A stretch of DNA of 64,000 bases, taken from NCBI GenBank assembly GCA_032716605.1, contig CM064495.1:40303903-40367902 (forward strand), given 5' to 3'. The first letter of the stretch is position 1, and every line of letters starts with the position of its first letter. The DNA comes from Paralithodes platypus (taxonomy: Eukaryota; Arthropoda; Malacostraca; Decapoda; Lithodidae). This document shows, in pieces, positions 45,254 through 55,546 of the stretch. Both the position numbers and the translations under genes were made by a program. The notes under the pieces were generated by a model. The model worked only from the letters and a program-made list of their open reading frames with translations, ran no database searches and had not been told where the DNA came from.

Positions 45254-46223
45254 TGACTCGAGTATTGGGTCTAAAGGTGTTCAACTCAACCAGTAGACCA
45301 TATCAACCAGTAGATCTCAACCAGTGAAAGTTCAACCAATACTCTGTGATTAGGTTATATTAGGTTTGTTAATTAATTCTGGTTTAGTTGACCCTGGTTG
45401 AGTTGGCACTGCTGGAGTTGTCTTTCTTTTTTCTTTTTCTTGTTTTCCCTATGTGTCTGCGAACCGTTCCAGAATGATTACTCTAAAAGAAATCGTGAAC
45501 TTGTTGCTCGTTCATTATGTGTTTATAAACTGAGATGTGAAAGTAGGCTATAGTTAGATGCACAAACAAAGGTATATTTGGCATTTAGTGATTAGATAAA
45601 ACTTAACTGTTATACTGCTTGGCCAGTTTGTGTCAGTTTTCTAAGTTCTGCTAAGCCAGTGTATTCAACTTTATAAAGGTATCAAGTAGTTCATTTCTAA
45701 AGAAGGAAATGGATAGGTCTCCGTCCATCCAATCACTCTACTGTAGCTTTTCTTTGCTAATGTAATAAAACACAAAATGTATATTATAATAAAATATATA
45801 GTACCGTCGCTATGTAAAGATATTTAGAATAGCAGGCCTAATTGTGTAAATTACATAAAATACATATATTATATTACTCGTTGATAATATGGTTGGGCGT
45901 ACACAAATTACAAATACAAGATTATGTATAATTACAAATCTATAATTACATTAATTTGTATAAAAACTCATTATAAAGCTAACCTAACCTACTTCTAGAT
46001 TTTTTACAAACAAATATTAAAGTATTTTAAGAGGACTTGGCAAATATATCAATGGCAAAAAAGTGTATACGTATTATTTATCAATTAATACAAAACAAAT
46101 ACTGGAAACATTTTAAAAGAGTAAAGCTGTAATTTTTAAAGTCGGTCTCGTCGGGGGCATAATTTAACGGATTACTGGAAATTTGGGCTGACCGTTCACA
46201 GTGGTGGTGTGTAGTGTGTCATG

Positions 46224-46228
<5 letters not shown>
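45254..46228. other. Unassigned AT-rich DNA
   Basis: A short CAACCAGTAGA-type repetition occurs at 45280-45330. No gene recognised. Confidence 0.45.

Positions 46229-46267
<39 letters not shown>
46229..46267. repeat. (CT)n microsatellite
   Basis: CT tract of about 39 bp. Confidence 0.94.
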
Positions 46268-46269
<2 letters not shown>

Positions 46270-46744
46270 ATTGTTTGTTCTTGCTTACTCCCCAAGTTCC
46301 CAACGCCCTTTTCCTCTTAGCTTATAATGTTATATTCTCCTTTCATTTTATCTTTTCGTATCCTCTGCTTTGCACGCTTGTCTGTCTTTATTGTACAATT
46401 ATTACAGCAGAATTTGATATCTAAAGACAAGTGATTATTACTGCACCAATGATATAGTAAGTGCTCATATAAGTTCCCAACTTATTAATAGAAGACTATA
46501 GAGAATATTCAGTAAGTACTGAATAACTCCACAAAGGTTTTCATTTGATAACAGGACTATTACATTTGATTATGCACATATTAGGAACATATAAGAGATG
46601 CCTATACCAACAATATGTGTGCTTTATTATAATAATGGTATCTATACGTATTATAATACGTACCTAATGATGTATATCTAATTCGTGAAAATATATTAAA
46701 ATGGGCATTACTTAGTGGTAGTGTACTTATTGTCCATTGCTGTC
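46268..46744. other. Unassigned AT-rich DNA
   Basis: No feature recognised. Confidence 0.4.
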
Positions 46745-47081
46745 TTAAGGGGAGGTTTTTAGTTGATTCCCTAGACTTCCATCAAGCTTAAAATTACTCC
46801 CCCTAGACCCCCTTACAAGATAAATTTGTAAAAAAATTCGGTAGAAAAATTTCCCGGCCGAAGGCCGGTTCCCCTTAAATTACAGGCTCGCTATCGCTCG
46901 CCAGGAAAAAATCGACACCTAAATGGCACGAATGGTCTTAAAATTGACAGAAATTGGGCGAGGGTTCTTAAAATCGCCAAACTAATGGGGCGAACGTCTT
47001 AAAATCTCAAAAGCAATGGGGCTAAACATGAGGGAGAAAGGGGTAAATAAAAATATCCCTCAAGTGGAAATCTCCCCTTAA
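46745..47081 (+). mobile_element. TTAA-1 element
   Basis: 337-bp copy, TTAAGGGGAGGTTTTTAG to AATCTCCCCTTAA. Closest to 39272-39607: both have TAGTTGATTCCCTAGACTTC and CCGGCC-GAA-GGCCGG. Intact GGCTCGCTATCGCTCGCC. Confidence 0.94.
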
Positions 47082-47417
47082 TTCCATCTTCTGTACATAG
47101 CCGATAGAGTATGAGGGTTTCTTCTTTAGATAAACCTGACATCTGACCTGAGATAAATAGAATCTACTAGCGTTACTTAAAACTAGTAAATTATATACTA
47201 GAACACTGTATAATAAACTGATGATATATATATCGGTGCATGCACTTTCTACCTTTTCGTTCCTATGCCAAAGCCAAATGCCGTAGAAGGGGTAGGTAGA
47301 CACACAGAAAACCCGCCTTATAAACCCTCGCAAGATAAAAGTGAGGTCCAGTGCACTTTTTACCTATGCTTTATGACTAGAGTGAACAACCTTACCAGTG
47401 CAGTAAGGTTACAGTAT

Positions 47418-47418
<1 letters not shown>
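47082..47418. other. Unassigned DNA
   Basis: A 103-codon minus ORF starts outside and covers part of it without recognisable domains. Confidence 0.4.

Positions 47419-47508
<90 letters not shown>
47419..47508. repeat. (CT)n microsatellite
   Basis: Uninterrupted CT tract of about 90 bp. Confidence 0.97.
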
Positions 47509-47511
<3 letters not shown>

Positions 47512-47940
47512 ATCTTGATTGCTGTCTCTAAGTCACCCGCCGCTCCTAACTCAGTGTCTCTCCAAGCTGATTTCTGTCAATTCCAGGGAGAGAGAGAGAG
47601 AAGCGAGTGAGAGTGAATGAGAGAGAGAGAGAGAGATTGGGATTGAGTGCAAGTGAGAAGAGGGGTGTGAGTGAGTGGACAGCACATTTTGTGAGTCAGG
47701 GGGTGAATACAAAGAGGTAAGAGAGAGAGAGAGATAACAACAAAGCGTTAGAGTGAGAGTATGGAATGAAATAGTGAGTCAGAGAGCGAGTAGAAAAGTG
47801 TGAGAGAGAGTGAGAGAAAGAAAGAGAGAGAGAGGTGTAGAGGTAGTGGGCGGAGTCAGGAAACAAGCCCCGCCCACCCGCCGCCCATTAACTCCTCCCA
47901 CTGGGCTTGATCCTGACGTGACTGTCGCGCTCCAGGCTTA
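47509..47940. other. GA-rich DNA, then GC-rich patch
   Basis: Purine-rich GAGAG sequence to 47840, then about 100 bp with GTGGGCGGAGTC and CCCCGCCCACCCGCCGCCC. GC-box-like motifs occur in both orientations. Function unknown. Confidence 0.45.
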
Positions 47941-47963
47941 TCTCTCTCTCTCTCTCTCTCTCA
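47941..47963. repeat. (CT)n microsatellite
   Basis: Short CT tract. Confidence 0.9.
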
Positions 47964-48244
47964 TTTATCTATTTACATTCTATACAATACTGCGCTATTT
48001 ATTATCCGTTTGTGCTCGCTTCATGTCTTTTCATTGCAAAATATCAAGTATCATAGAGGTAAATTTTGCAGAATAATATCATTCCCTTTGAATCTGTATA
48101 TTATTATATTATTATATCATATATTATTATATCACGGCATTGTGCACTATTCCTTGACTGTAGTAGAGTAGTAGATTGTAAGAGGGTGTATCAATGATCT
48201 CTGGTTTCTATTTTATATTTAACATTTTCTGTGTTAGGACGTTT
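47964..48244. other. Unassigned AT-rich DNA
   Basis: No feature recognised. Confidence 0.4.
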
Positions 48245-48435
48245 TTCCAATTACATACTAGCTAACTAACCTTAGACAATTGTACTATCTTTGGAAGGCT
48301 CTCTATGAATCAAAGAGGTAAAGTGTATCTCCATTAATCCTCCGACTTTAAAAAATCTGTCTTAAGCTAAATAAAAACTGATAGATATCCTGAATATAAT
48401 GAATGAATGCGTCCTCAAAATTTGAAGGGGTTAAC
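48245..48435 (+). mobile_element. Diverged TTAA-2 relative or fragment
   Basis: Ends CAAAATTTGAAGGGGTTAAC and contains AAAAAATCTGTCTTAAGCTA, resembling the right half of TTAA-2. The left end is not identifiable. Confidence 0.45.
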
Positions 48436-48665
48436 ATAAAATGAATTCCAAAAAATTTAAAGGACACTGTGTATGAGGTCCAAAGAGTAATTATTAGACA
48501 CCTCAGATATATCACACCCTGTAACACACATAATCAGTTATTGCAATGCCCTATTATACTTTACCCATGTTGCATGCACACCCAAATGCACCCCATGGCA
48601 TACCACCATCATGATTAACGCACACATCATACGCAATAAAGTTAAGGACCAGACTGATGTTTAGC
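48436..48665. other. Unassigned DNA
   Basis: No feature recognised. Confidence 0.4.
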
Positions 48666-49046
48666 TTAAGGGGGGCGACCTGTTTTTGTTCTGTCCTTTT
48701 CTATCTTTCTCTGGCTTGTATCCATTTGGCCCCATTCAGCCTAATGTTTTAAGACGTTTATCCCCATCCAGGTGTCAATTTTTTACTGGTGAGCGGTAGC
48801 GATCCAGCATATTTTTTATTTTTGTTTGACAGCAGGCTAAATTTGTACATTTTTCGATAGAAAAAATTCTCCGGCGAAGCCGGATTTCTTCATATAATGC
48901 TGGCTCGCTATCGCTCGCCAGGAAGAAATCGACACCTAGATGGGGATAAACGTCTTAAAATAGTTGGCTGAATGGGGCCGAATGGATACAAGCCAGAGAA
49001 AGAGAGAAAAGGACAGAAATAACAAAAAGCAGGTCACCCCCCTTAA
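48666..49046 (+). mobile_element. TTAA-P palindromic element, best copy
   Basis: Terminal repeats TTAAGGGGGGCGACCTG and CAGGTCACCCCCCTTAA match at 16 of 17 positions. Both arms carry CATTCAGCC, GTTTTAAGACGTTTA/TAAACGTCTTAAAA, CCATCCAGGTGTC and the GGCTCGCTATCGCTCGCC block (GGTGAGCGGTAGCGATCC on the left). The centre has TTTTTCGATAGAAAAA and CCGGC-GAA-GCCGG. No ORF. Confidence 0.93.
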
Positions 49047-49096
49047 AAGAGATTCTTGAATGTGAAGGAGTGATTGTAAATGTAAAGTCATGGGTG

Positions 49097-49313
49097 TTAA
49101 TCCCCTCATTACCGGTGCCGTACTTTCAACTTTATTCTGGCTACTATTAGACGATTTTATTCAGTTTAAAAAGGTCCTCCAGCCATGAACAGGCTTTGAA
49201 CTATCTTATTTGACCCTTTTTGCTACCACAGATCCTTCTCAAGCTGTACAAAAATCGTCTAAATATAGCTAGAATAAAATTGAAACGACGTCGCCGGTAC
49301 AGAAGGGGTTACC
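49097..49313 (+). mobile_element. TTAA-2 element
   Basis: Left end TTAATCCCCTCATTACCGGT and right end GCCGGTACAGAAGGGGTTAC. The final TTAA has become TTAC. The interior matches 40987-41200 closely. Confidence 0.9.
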
Positions 49314-49480
49314 AGATGCTAAAGTACCACAGGGAAACATACACAAGCATTCCGGCAACACGTACACCTGAGTATTTACCTAAATATATCTATAACATAA
49401 GAGTTGGAATAGATCTTCGCATACGTAAGGGGGGGGGGGGGGGATATATTTGGAATGCATGGGTTATGATGTCACTAATT
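49314..49480. other. Unassigned, with poly-G run
   Basis: Poly-G at about 49430-49443; otherwise no feature. Confidence 0.4.
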
Positions 49481-49699
49481 GACTACTTGCGAGTTTCATT
49501 CTATAAGGAAGTTGGAGCTGTAGACATTGATATTTAGCAGAATAACCAGCTATAATACGGTTTTAGTACATTTATAAATACATAAAACCCAATTCAACAT
49601 ACTATTTATCCATCAGAAACCTACAATATTACTGTATTTGTGTTTAATATCGATGTTTACAAGCCGAACTTCCTTATAGCCTGAAACTCGCAAGTGGTC
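49481..49699 (+). mobile_element. Hairpin element HP-4
   Basis: GACTACTTGCGAGTTTCATT with GGAAGTTGGAGCTGTAGACA at the left, and AACTTCCTTATAGCCTGAAA with CTCGCAAGTGGTC at the right. AATT flanks both sides (AATTGAC and GTCAATT), either a target duplication or two more bases of inverted repeat. Confidence 0.88.
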
Positions 49700-50091
49700 A
49701 ATTCCTTAGCTTTGATTTTTGTCCAACTGTCTCTGTGTCACCTCTCTTCATTCACAAATGTGAGCAATACCGCACATTAATGTGAGCAATACCGCACATT
49801 AATGTCATATACGACTTGCTCTTCGATAATATAGAATTCACGAACTGGATAAAGAAGTTCAAGTTTCTTAGCGGCAGTTTTTGTTAGTAATTCTGAAGGT
49901 GAGTTTTACCAAGGATTCCAATACTAGCAGAGGTTGGAGTATTATTATCGTTGGAAGTTAAATGGGATTCAGGTGGGTTTCACATATTAATAAACTGAAT
50001 ATATGTTTCATTTCGTTAATATCCATACATTTGTCTTTTGTTATGTTACTACCAGTCTTCTGAATATATATCAATTTATTCCCCTCTCCAA
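49700..50091. other. Unassigned DNA with a 22-bp tandem pair
   Basis: AATGTGAGCAATACCGCACA repeats twice near 49757-49802. No gene. Confidence 0.5.
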
Positions 50092-50396
<305 letters not shown>

Positions 50397-50513
50397 TGTT
50401 CTTTTATTTCAAAATGTTATTGTATTAAGTGTTGTTTCCACAGCGATTTTGATTAGTTCTTTTGCATTTATCTTGTCGTTCCTGTTTTGGTTTGTTTATT
50501 TTGCAAGTTTTAC

Positions 50514-50518
<5 letters not shown>

Positions 50519-50581
<63 letters not shown>
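50519..50581. repeat. (TA)n microsatellite
   Basis: TA tract of about 62 bp, followed by short CT tracts. Confidence 0.96.
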
Positions 50582-50584
<3 letters not shown>

Positions 50585-50819
50585 TATATATGCAGTATAT
50601 ATCTTTCGTACACCTCTCTCCCAACGTCCTCTCTCTCTCTCTCTATCTCCCTCACTTCCTCATAATTTTTGTCCCTCTCCCTCATTTATCGCCCCTTGTT
50701 TATTACCCTCTTCTCTTGTTTAATTATTTTGGCAGTATTCGCAATTACGCTGGAATATGGATAATGCAATTGGTATCGGGTTTTTGTGAAAGGGTTATAT
50801 TGTCAAGCGTTGGCGATCA

Positions 50820-52345
50820 ATGTGTTATGTCAGGGGGTGTTGATGTGTTAGTGTGTTAGTGGTGTTAGTTAGTGTGTTAGTAGCGTTATTGTGTTAGTGT
50901 GTTAGTGGTGTTAGTTAGTGTTAATAGTGTTGTTATCAAGCGTTGGTCATCACTGTGTTATGTCAGGGGGTGTTAGTGTGTTAGTAGTGTTAATATCAAG
51001 TGTTGGTCATCACTGTTATGTCAGGGGGTGTTTGTGTCGTAGTTAGTGTGTTAGTTAGTGTGTTTTTGGTGATATTGTCAGGGTGTTACTGCTTTATGTC
51101 GGTGGGTGTTATGTGTGTTAGTAGTGTTTTGTCAAGCGTTGGTCATTGCTGTTTTATGTCAGTGGTGTTAGTTAGTGTGTTAGTGTATTAGTTAGTGTCT
51201 TAGTAGTGTTATTGTCAAGCGTTGGTTATCGTGGTGTTAGTGTGTTAGCAGTGTTATTGTCAAGCGTTGGTGATCACTGTTATGTTAGGGGGTGTTAGTG
51301 TGTTGGTTAGTGATGTAGTTAGTGTTATTGTCAAGCGTTGGCCATCACTGTGTTATGTTAGGGGGTGTTAGTGTGTTGGTTAGTGTGTTAGCAGTGTTAT
51401 TGTCAAGCGTTGGTGATCACTGTTATGTTAGGGGGTGTTAGTGTGTTGGTTAGTGATGTAGTTAGTGTTATTGTCAAGCGTTGGCCATCACTGTGTTATG
51501 TTAGGGGATGTTAGTGTGTTGGTTAGTTTGTTAGTGTGTTAGCAGTGTTATTGTCAAGCGTTGGTGATCACTGTTATGTTAGGGGGTGTTAGTGTGTTGG
51601 TTAGTGATGTAGTTAGTGTTATTGTCAAGCGTTGGCCATCACTGTGTTATGTTAGGGGGTGTTAGTGTGTTGGTTAGTGTGTTAGTGTGTTAGCAGTGTT
51701 ATTGTCAAGCGTTGGTGATCACTGTTATGTTAGGGGGTGTTAGTGTGTTGGTTAGTGATGTAGTTAGTGTTATTGTCAAGCGTTGGCCATCACTGTGTTA
51801 TGTTAGGGGGTGTTAGTGTGTTGGTTAGTGTGTTAGTGTGTTAGCAGTGTTATTGTCAAGCGTTGGTGATCACTGTTATGTTAGGGGGTGTTAGTGTGTT
51901 GGTTAGTGATGTAGTTAGTGTTATTGTCAAGCGTTGGCCATCACTGTGTTATGTTAGGGGGTGTTAGTGTGTTGGTTAGTGATGTAGTTAGTGTTATTGT
52001 CAAGCGTTGGCCATCACTGTGTTATGTTAGGGGGTGTTAGTGTGTTAGTGATGTAGTTAGTGTTATTGTTAAGCGTTGGTGATCACTGTTATGTTAGGGG
52101 GTGTTAGTGTGTTAGTGATGTAGTTAGTGTTATTGTCAAGCGTTGGCCATCACTGTGTTATGTTAGGGGGTGTTAGTGTGTTAGTGATGTAGTTAGTGTT
52201 ATTGTTAAGCGTTGGTGATCACTGTTATGTTAGGGGGTGTTAGTGTGTTAGTGATGTAGTTAGTGTTATTGTTAAGCGTTGACCATCACTGTGTTATGTT
52301 AGAGGCTGGTAGTGTATTAGTAGTGTTATTATCAAGTGTTGTCAT
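50820..52345. repeat. About 73-bp minisatellite with 151-bp dimeric order
   Basis: Monomers share GTGTTATTGTCAAGCGTTGG and TTATGTTAGGGGGTGTTAGT. Type A has GGTGATCACTGTTATG and type B has GGCCATCACTGTGTTATG. Between about 51250 and 51960 they alternate A-B; spacing between successive A monomers is 143, 151, 151 and 151 bp. Both flanks are less ordered. Confidence 0.95.
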
Positions 52346-52354
52346 CACTGTGTT

Positions 52355-52440
52355 ATGTAATTATAAGAGGAACCGGGGAGTGTTTTTCTAAGTGTGAGGG
52401 AGGTCTAGGGAGGAAACTAGAAAAATAATAAATATATGAA
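52355..52440 (-). mobile_element. TTAA-1 fragment
   Basis: TAATTATAAGAGGAACCGGG joins GTGTTTTTCTAAGTGTGAGG and GAGGTCTAGGGAGGAAACTA, a deleted TTAA-1 right half like that at 14458-14801. Confidence 0.68.
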
Positions 52441-52547
52441 AAAATAACCAAAAAGTGAACCAAAAAGTGAACATGTTACCAATCTCGTCCTGTCGAGGTC
52501 CAGACTCCCCCAAGGCAAGGTTGCTTATACCCTGAGGAGGTTTATAA

Positions 52548-52756
52548 AGCCGGTATCACACGAGCGCTTTTCACTCAACATTTATCCTTAACACTGGTCT
52601 GGCAGCTGATGAGGTCAACATTTAGATTATTTCGGTTACCTAAATTCATCTACCATCAGTCTAGTTTCCGATACCAGGACAAACTACTCCAGAAATGTTG
52701 CCAGAATTTTTTTATCATCGAATGTTGACTATGAAAGCTCTCGTGTGATACCGGCT
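52548..52756 (+). mobile_element. Hairpin element HP-8 with TAA flanks
   Basis: Inverted ends AGCCGGTATCACACGAGCGC and, reversed on the right, AGCCGGTATCACACGAGAGC, about 22 bp plus further matches (ACTCAACATT/AATGTTGACT). TAA lies immediately outside each end, consistent with a 3-bp target duplication of PIF/Harbinger type. 209 bp, no transposase. Confidence 0.85.
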
Positions 52757-52940
52757 TAACATCTGACCACCCAGGATTCTTAGGCGTCAGTCCATTTTTC
52801 ACCCGAATTAATCTGTTTGCATAGGAGCAGTTGCTAAGCAGACTAGGTCGAATATTTAAAAAGTATGTATAATCTATTTTTATTAATTTCACTCCAACAC
52901 CAAACACCTCCAATGAAATGAATGAAAACACGTGATCCAC
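52757..52940. other. Unassigned DNA
   Basis: A 94-codon minus ORF crosses into HP-8; no domain recognised. Confidence 0.4.
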
Positions 52941-53000
52941 CGGGATTCGAACCTGGTTACCACAGACAGATTTCTAAACACTCTAACCATCTAATACCAT
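52941..53000 (-). mobile_element. tRNA-like sequence, minus strand
   Basis: Reversed, it reads GGTTCGAATCCCGGTGGATC, a good B box and T arm, preceded by ATGGTTAGAGTGTTTAGAAA as a weak A-box region. It could be a SINE head whose body lies to the left, or a tRNA pseudogene. Confidence 0.5.
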
Positions 53001-53278
53001 ATACTGTACCTTGTGGCAATATTTATCTGAATTTGAGGTAAAATATGATTTACTCAGATAAAATTCTGCGCTAAAAGTGTTGGTGTGACTAGCCTAACTA
53101 TCAAGTGAATTAGGAGGCCCGGCGTCTGCATCAGCTGGATGGACACCTGCTCTCCTGCTTCACTATCGATCTCAGCTTTAGTATGTGTGTTTATATGGTT
53201 ATATGTAAACTTGATGACTTAGCAGGGATTTGTGATTTATGGAAGGCTGACTTGCATTAGTTTTCCTCGCACACACAC
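53001..53278. other. Unassigned DNA
   Basis: No feature recognised. Confidence 0.4.
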
Positions 53279-53287
53279 TCGCTCTCG

Positions 53288-53327
<40 letters not shown>

Positions 53328-53400
53328 ATATATATATATATATAATGTGTATATATATATATACTGTATATATATACATACTGTACAGTATATCCGCATT
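53279..53400. repeat. (CT)n and (TA)n microsatellites
   Basis: CTCG/CT to 53324 then TA with GTG and ACTG interruptions. Confidence 0.9.
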
Positions 53401-54228
53401 CCTCTCTATTGTTTTTTTTTTCTCTCCTTGCCTTTCAATAATTTCCTTCACTCCTTTATTTTCTCTCCCTGTTTCTTTTGCATGTTTCTCCACCTTCCTC
53501 TTCTTAGTTTCCTCCTCTCCCTTCCACTTTCTATCTCCCCCTACCTCCCCTCCCCATCAACCCCCCCCCCCCCCCCTGCTGACCTCCTTGATATTTGATT
53601 GATTGGCCCTCATTCGCCGTTATTATTTACCCTCCATCTCTTCTCTCGTCTCTTTATTTGTCTTCTTTTACTCCGATGTGTATTCTTATCTTTATCCCTC
53701 TCTTTTACGTTCTCCCTCTATCTGTCCATTTATCTCCTTACGTCCTTTCTCGTTCTCATTTTCCCTTTTCACTTCTCGTCTTTACTTCCCCTCGCCTCTT
53801 TTCCCCTCACCTAATCCCCTTACTTCTTTCCCTACCTACCCAATCCCATCCCCTTTTGTTCTTGTTCACCTTTCCCCCTGCTAACCCCCTGGATACTTGA
53901 CGATTAACTCACAATTGTTGTCATTTAAAAAAAAAAAAAAAAAAAAAATTGCTTTTATTCTTTAGCTTTATTTCCTTACGTACTCTTCTCTCTTTTCCTC
54001 CATTCATCTTGTATTATTGTTTGTTTTATTCTCCGTCTCTGTGTCTCCTCATCGGTGCATTCTTCTCTGTTTCTTATTTCTTCTCTTCTCTGTTCATCAC
54101 TCTCTCTCTCACTTCCTCCCTCATCTCTTCTCTCCCTCACTATCCCCTCACCTGTTCCCCTCCCTTTCCCTTCCCCCTCTGGATATTTGACTGATTAACC
54201 CGCATTTGGCGTCATTATTTACCCTTCA
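53401..54228. repeat. C/T-rich tract with about 300-bp repeat
   Basis: Pyrimidine-rich. A diverged non-CT motif recurs at about 53583-53634, 53887-53930 and 54176-54228: GATATTTGAYTGATT then GCATTTGGCGTCATTATTTA-like sequence. This gives spacings of about 300 and 290 bp. Poly-A at 53926-53948. ORFs are compositional. Confidence 0.72.
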
Positions 54229-54400
54229 TTAGCGGCATTGAGGCGTCACCTGGCGTGTTTTGGCGCCAGATTGCCGGCGTCGACAATTTTGCCCGCGAAT
54301 TTATGGCGGGCTTTCGCGTCCTCGCCCGGATAAATAATTTCGGTTTTTCCTTTAGCTTTTTCCACTTTTTTATTTTGATACCGACGCGCGCAGGATTATG
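54229..54400. promoter_or_regulatory. CpG-rich patch, candidate conserved element
   Basis: Dense CpG in non-repetitive sequence: TTTTGGCGCCAGATTGCCGG, GAATTTATGGCGGGCTTTCG and GACGCGCGCAGG. No coding exon recognised. Regulatory role is speculative. Confidence 0.35.
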
Positions 54401-54752
54401 TATGATTGACACAACGGTAGTGGCAGAGGATGCTGAAGAAATATTATATATATTTATGTATTCTGTTTATGATCAAAAGGTAGTTTTAAAATGTAATCTC
54501 AACATTAACTTGTTTAAAATTGTAATATAATATTAATGTTACGTTACCAATCATACTGTATATTATATACTCTCATGACTTATGTTCTCTATTGCTTATT
54601 ATACAATTAAATATCCTGAACTTTGAACTGTAATGGTAAATGATGTGTGTTTGTAATATATAGTTAGCAACAGAGAAGAGAAGCCAGGTGAATATATAGA
54701 ATTGGTAACATTTGGATCATACTGTAATTTGAGTTCTAGTTTGACTTTGGTC

Positions 54753-54753
<1 letters not shown>
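54401..54753. other. Unassigned AT-rich DNA
   Basis: No feature recognised. Confidence 0.4.
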
Positions 54754-54786
<33 letters not shown>

Positions 54787-55122
54787 CATATTTTTCTGGT
54801 TTCCTCTAGACTTTCATCGAATTAAAAAAAAACAAAAGGACACCCACTAGATCCCCCTTGTAAATTAATTTGTACATTTTTCGGTAGAAAAATGTCCCGG
54901 CCAAGGCCTGTTCTTCCAAAATTACAATTACAATTACGATTCGTTCGCCATGAAAGAAAATCGACACTTAAATAGCACAAAAGGTCTTAATATTGACAAA
55001 GAAATGGGGCGAAAGGTCTTAAATTCGACAAACTAATGGGACAAACATCTTACAATCTGAAAACTAATGGGACTAAACTTGAGGGAGAAAGGGGTCTAGA
55101 AAAACAACCCATCTCCCCTTAA
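54754..55122 (+). mobile_element. TTAA-1 element, diverged, left end replaced by poly-T
   Basis: A 33-nt T run (54754-54786) stands where the left end should be. Then CCTCTAGACTTTCATCGAA, TTTTTCGGTAGAAAAATG, a shortened hairpin CCGGCC-AA-GGCC, GGGACTAAACTTGAGGG and the right end ATCTCCCCTTAA. The most decayed full-size copy. Confidence 0.82.
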
Positions 55123-55475
55123 AAAGATGTGGAACAAATACACACACTAACTAATACTGGCAGTCTCACATTAATGTATCACCTTGAAAACTATTGAATG
55201 TGTCTATGCATCGTGGTAGTAACATGTATCAAGATTATAGACAATTGTAATCAGTAGCCTTCACTGAAATATCGCGTCTGTGGTTTTGACATGTATTCCA
55301 GGACTGACGTGTGTTCTATAAATATATCTGGGTTAGTAAGAGAGGATAGCTGTGATAGTAAGAGAAGATAGTCAGGTATTGAGTTAACACTATTCATAGC
55401 TATATCTCCATTAGTTATTCGTATTAATGTCAGGGCTATTTGAGCCTTAATCATAAACATGCCTTATTAATGAGC

Positions 55476-55481
<6 letters not shown>
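55123..55481. other. Unassigned AT-rich DNA
   Basis: A 69-codon minus ORF has no recognisable domain. Confidence 0.4.

Positions 55482-55540
<59 letters not shown>
55482..55540. repeat. (TA)n microsatellite
   Basis: TA tract of about 58 bp. Confidence 0.96.
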
Positions 55541-55546
<6 letters not shown>

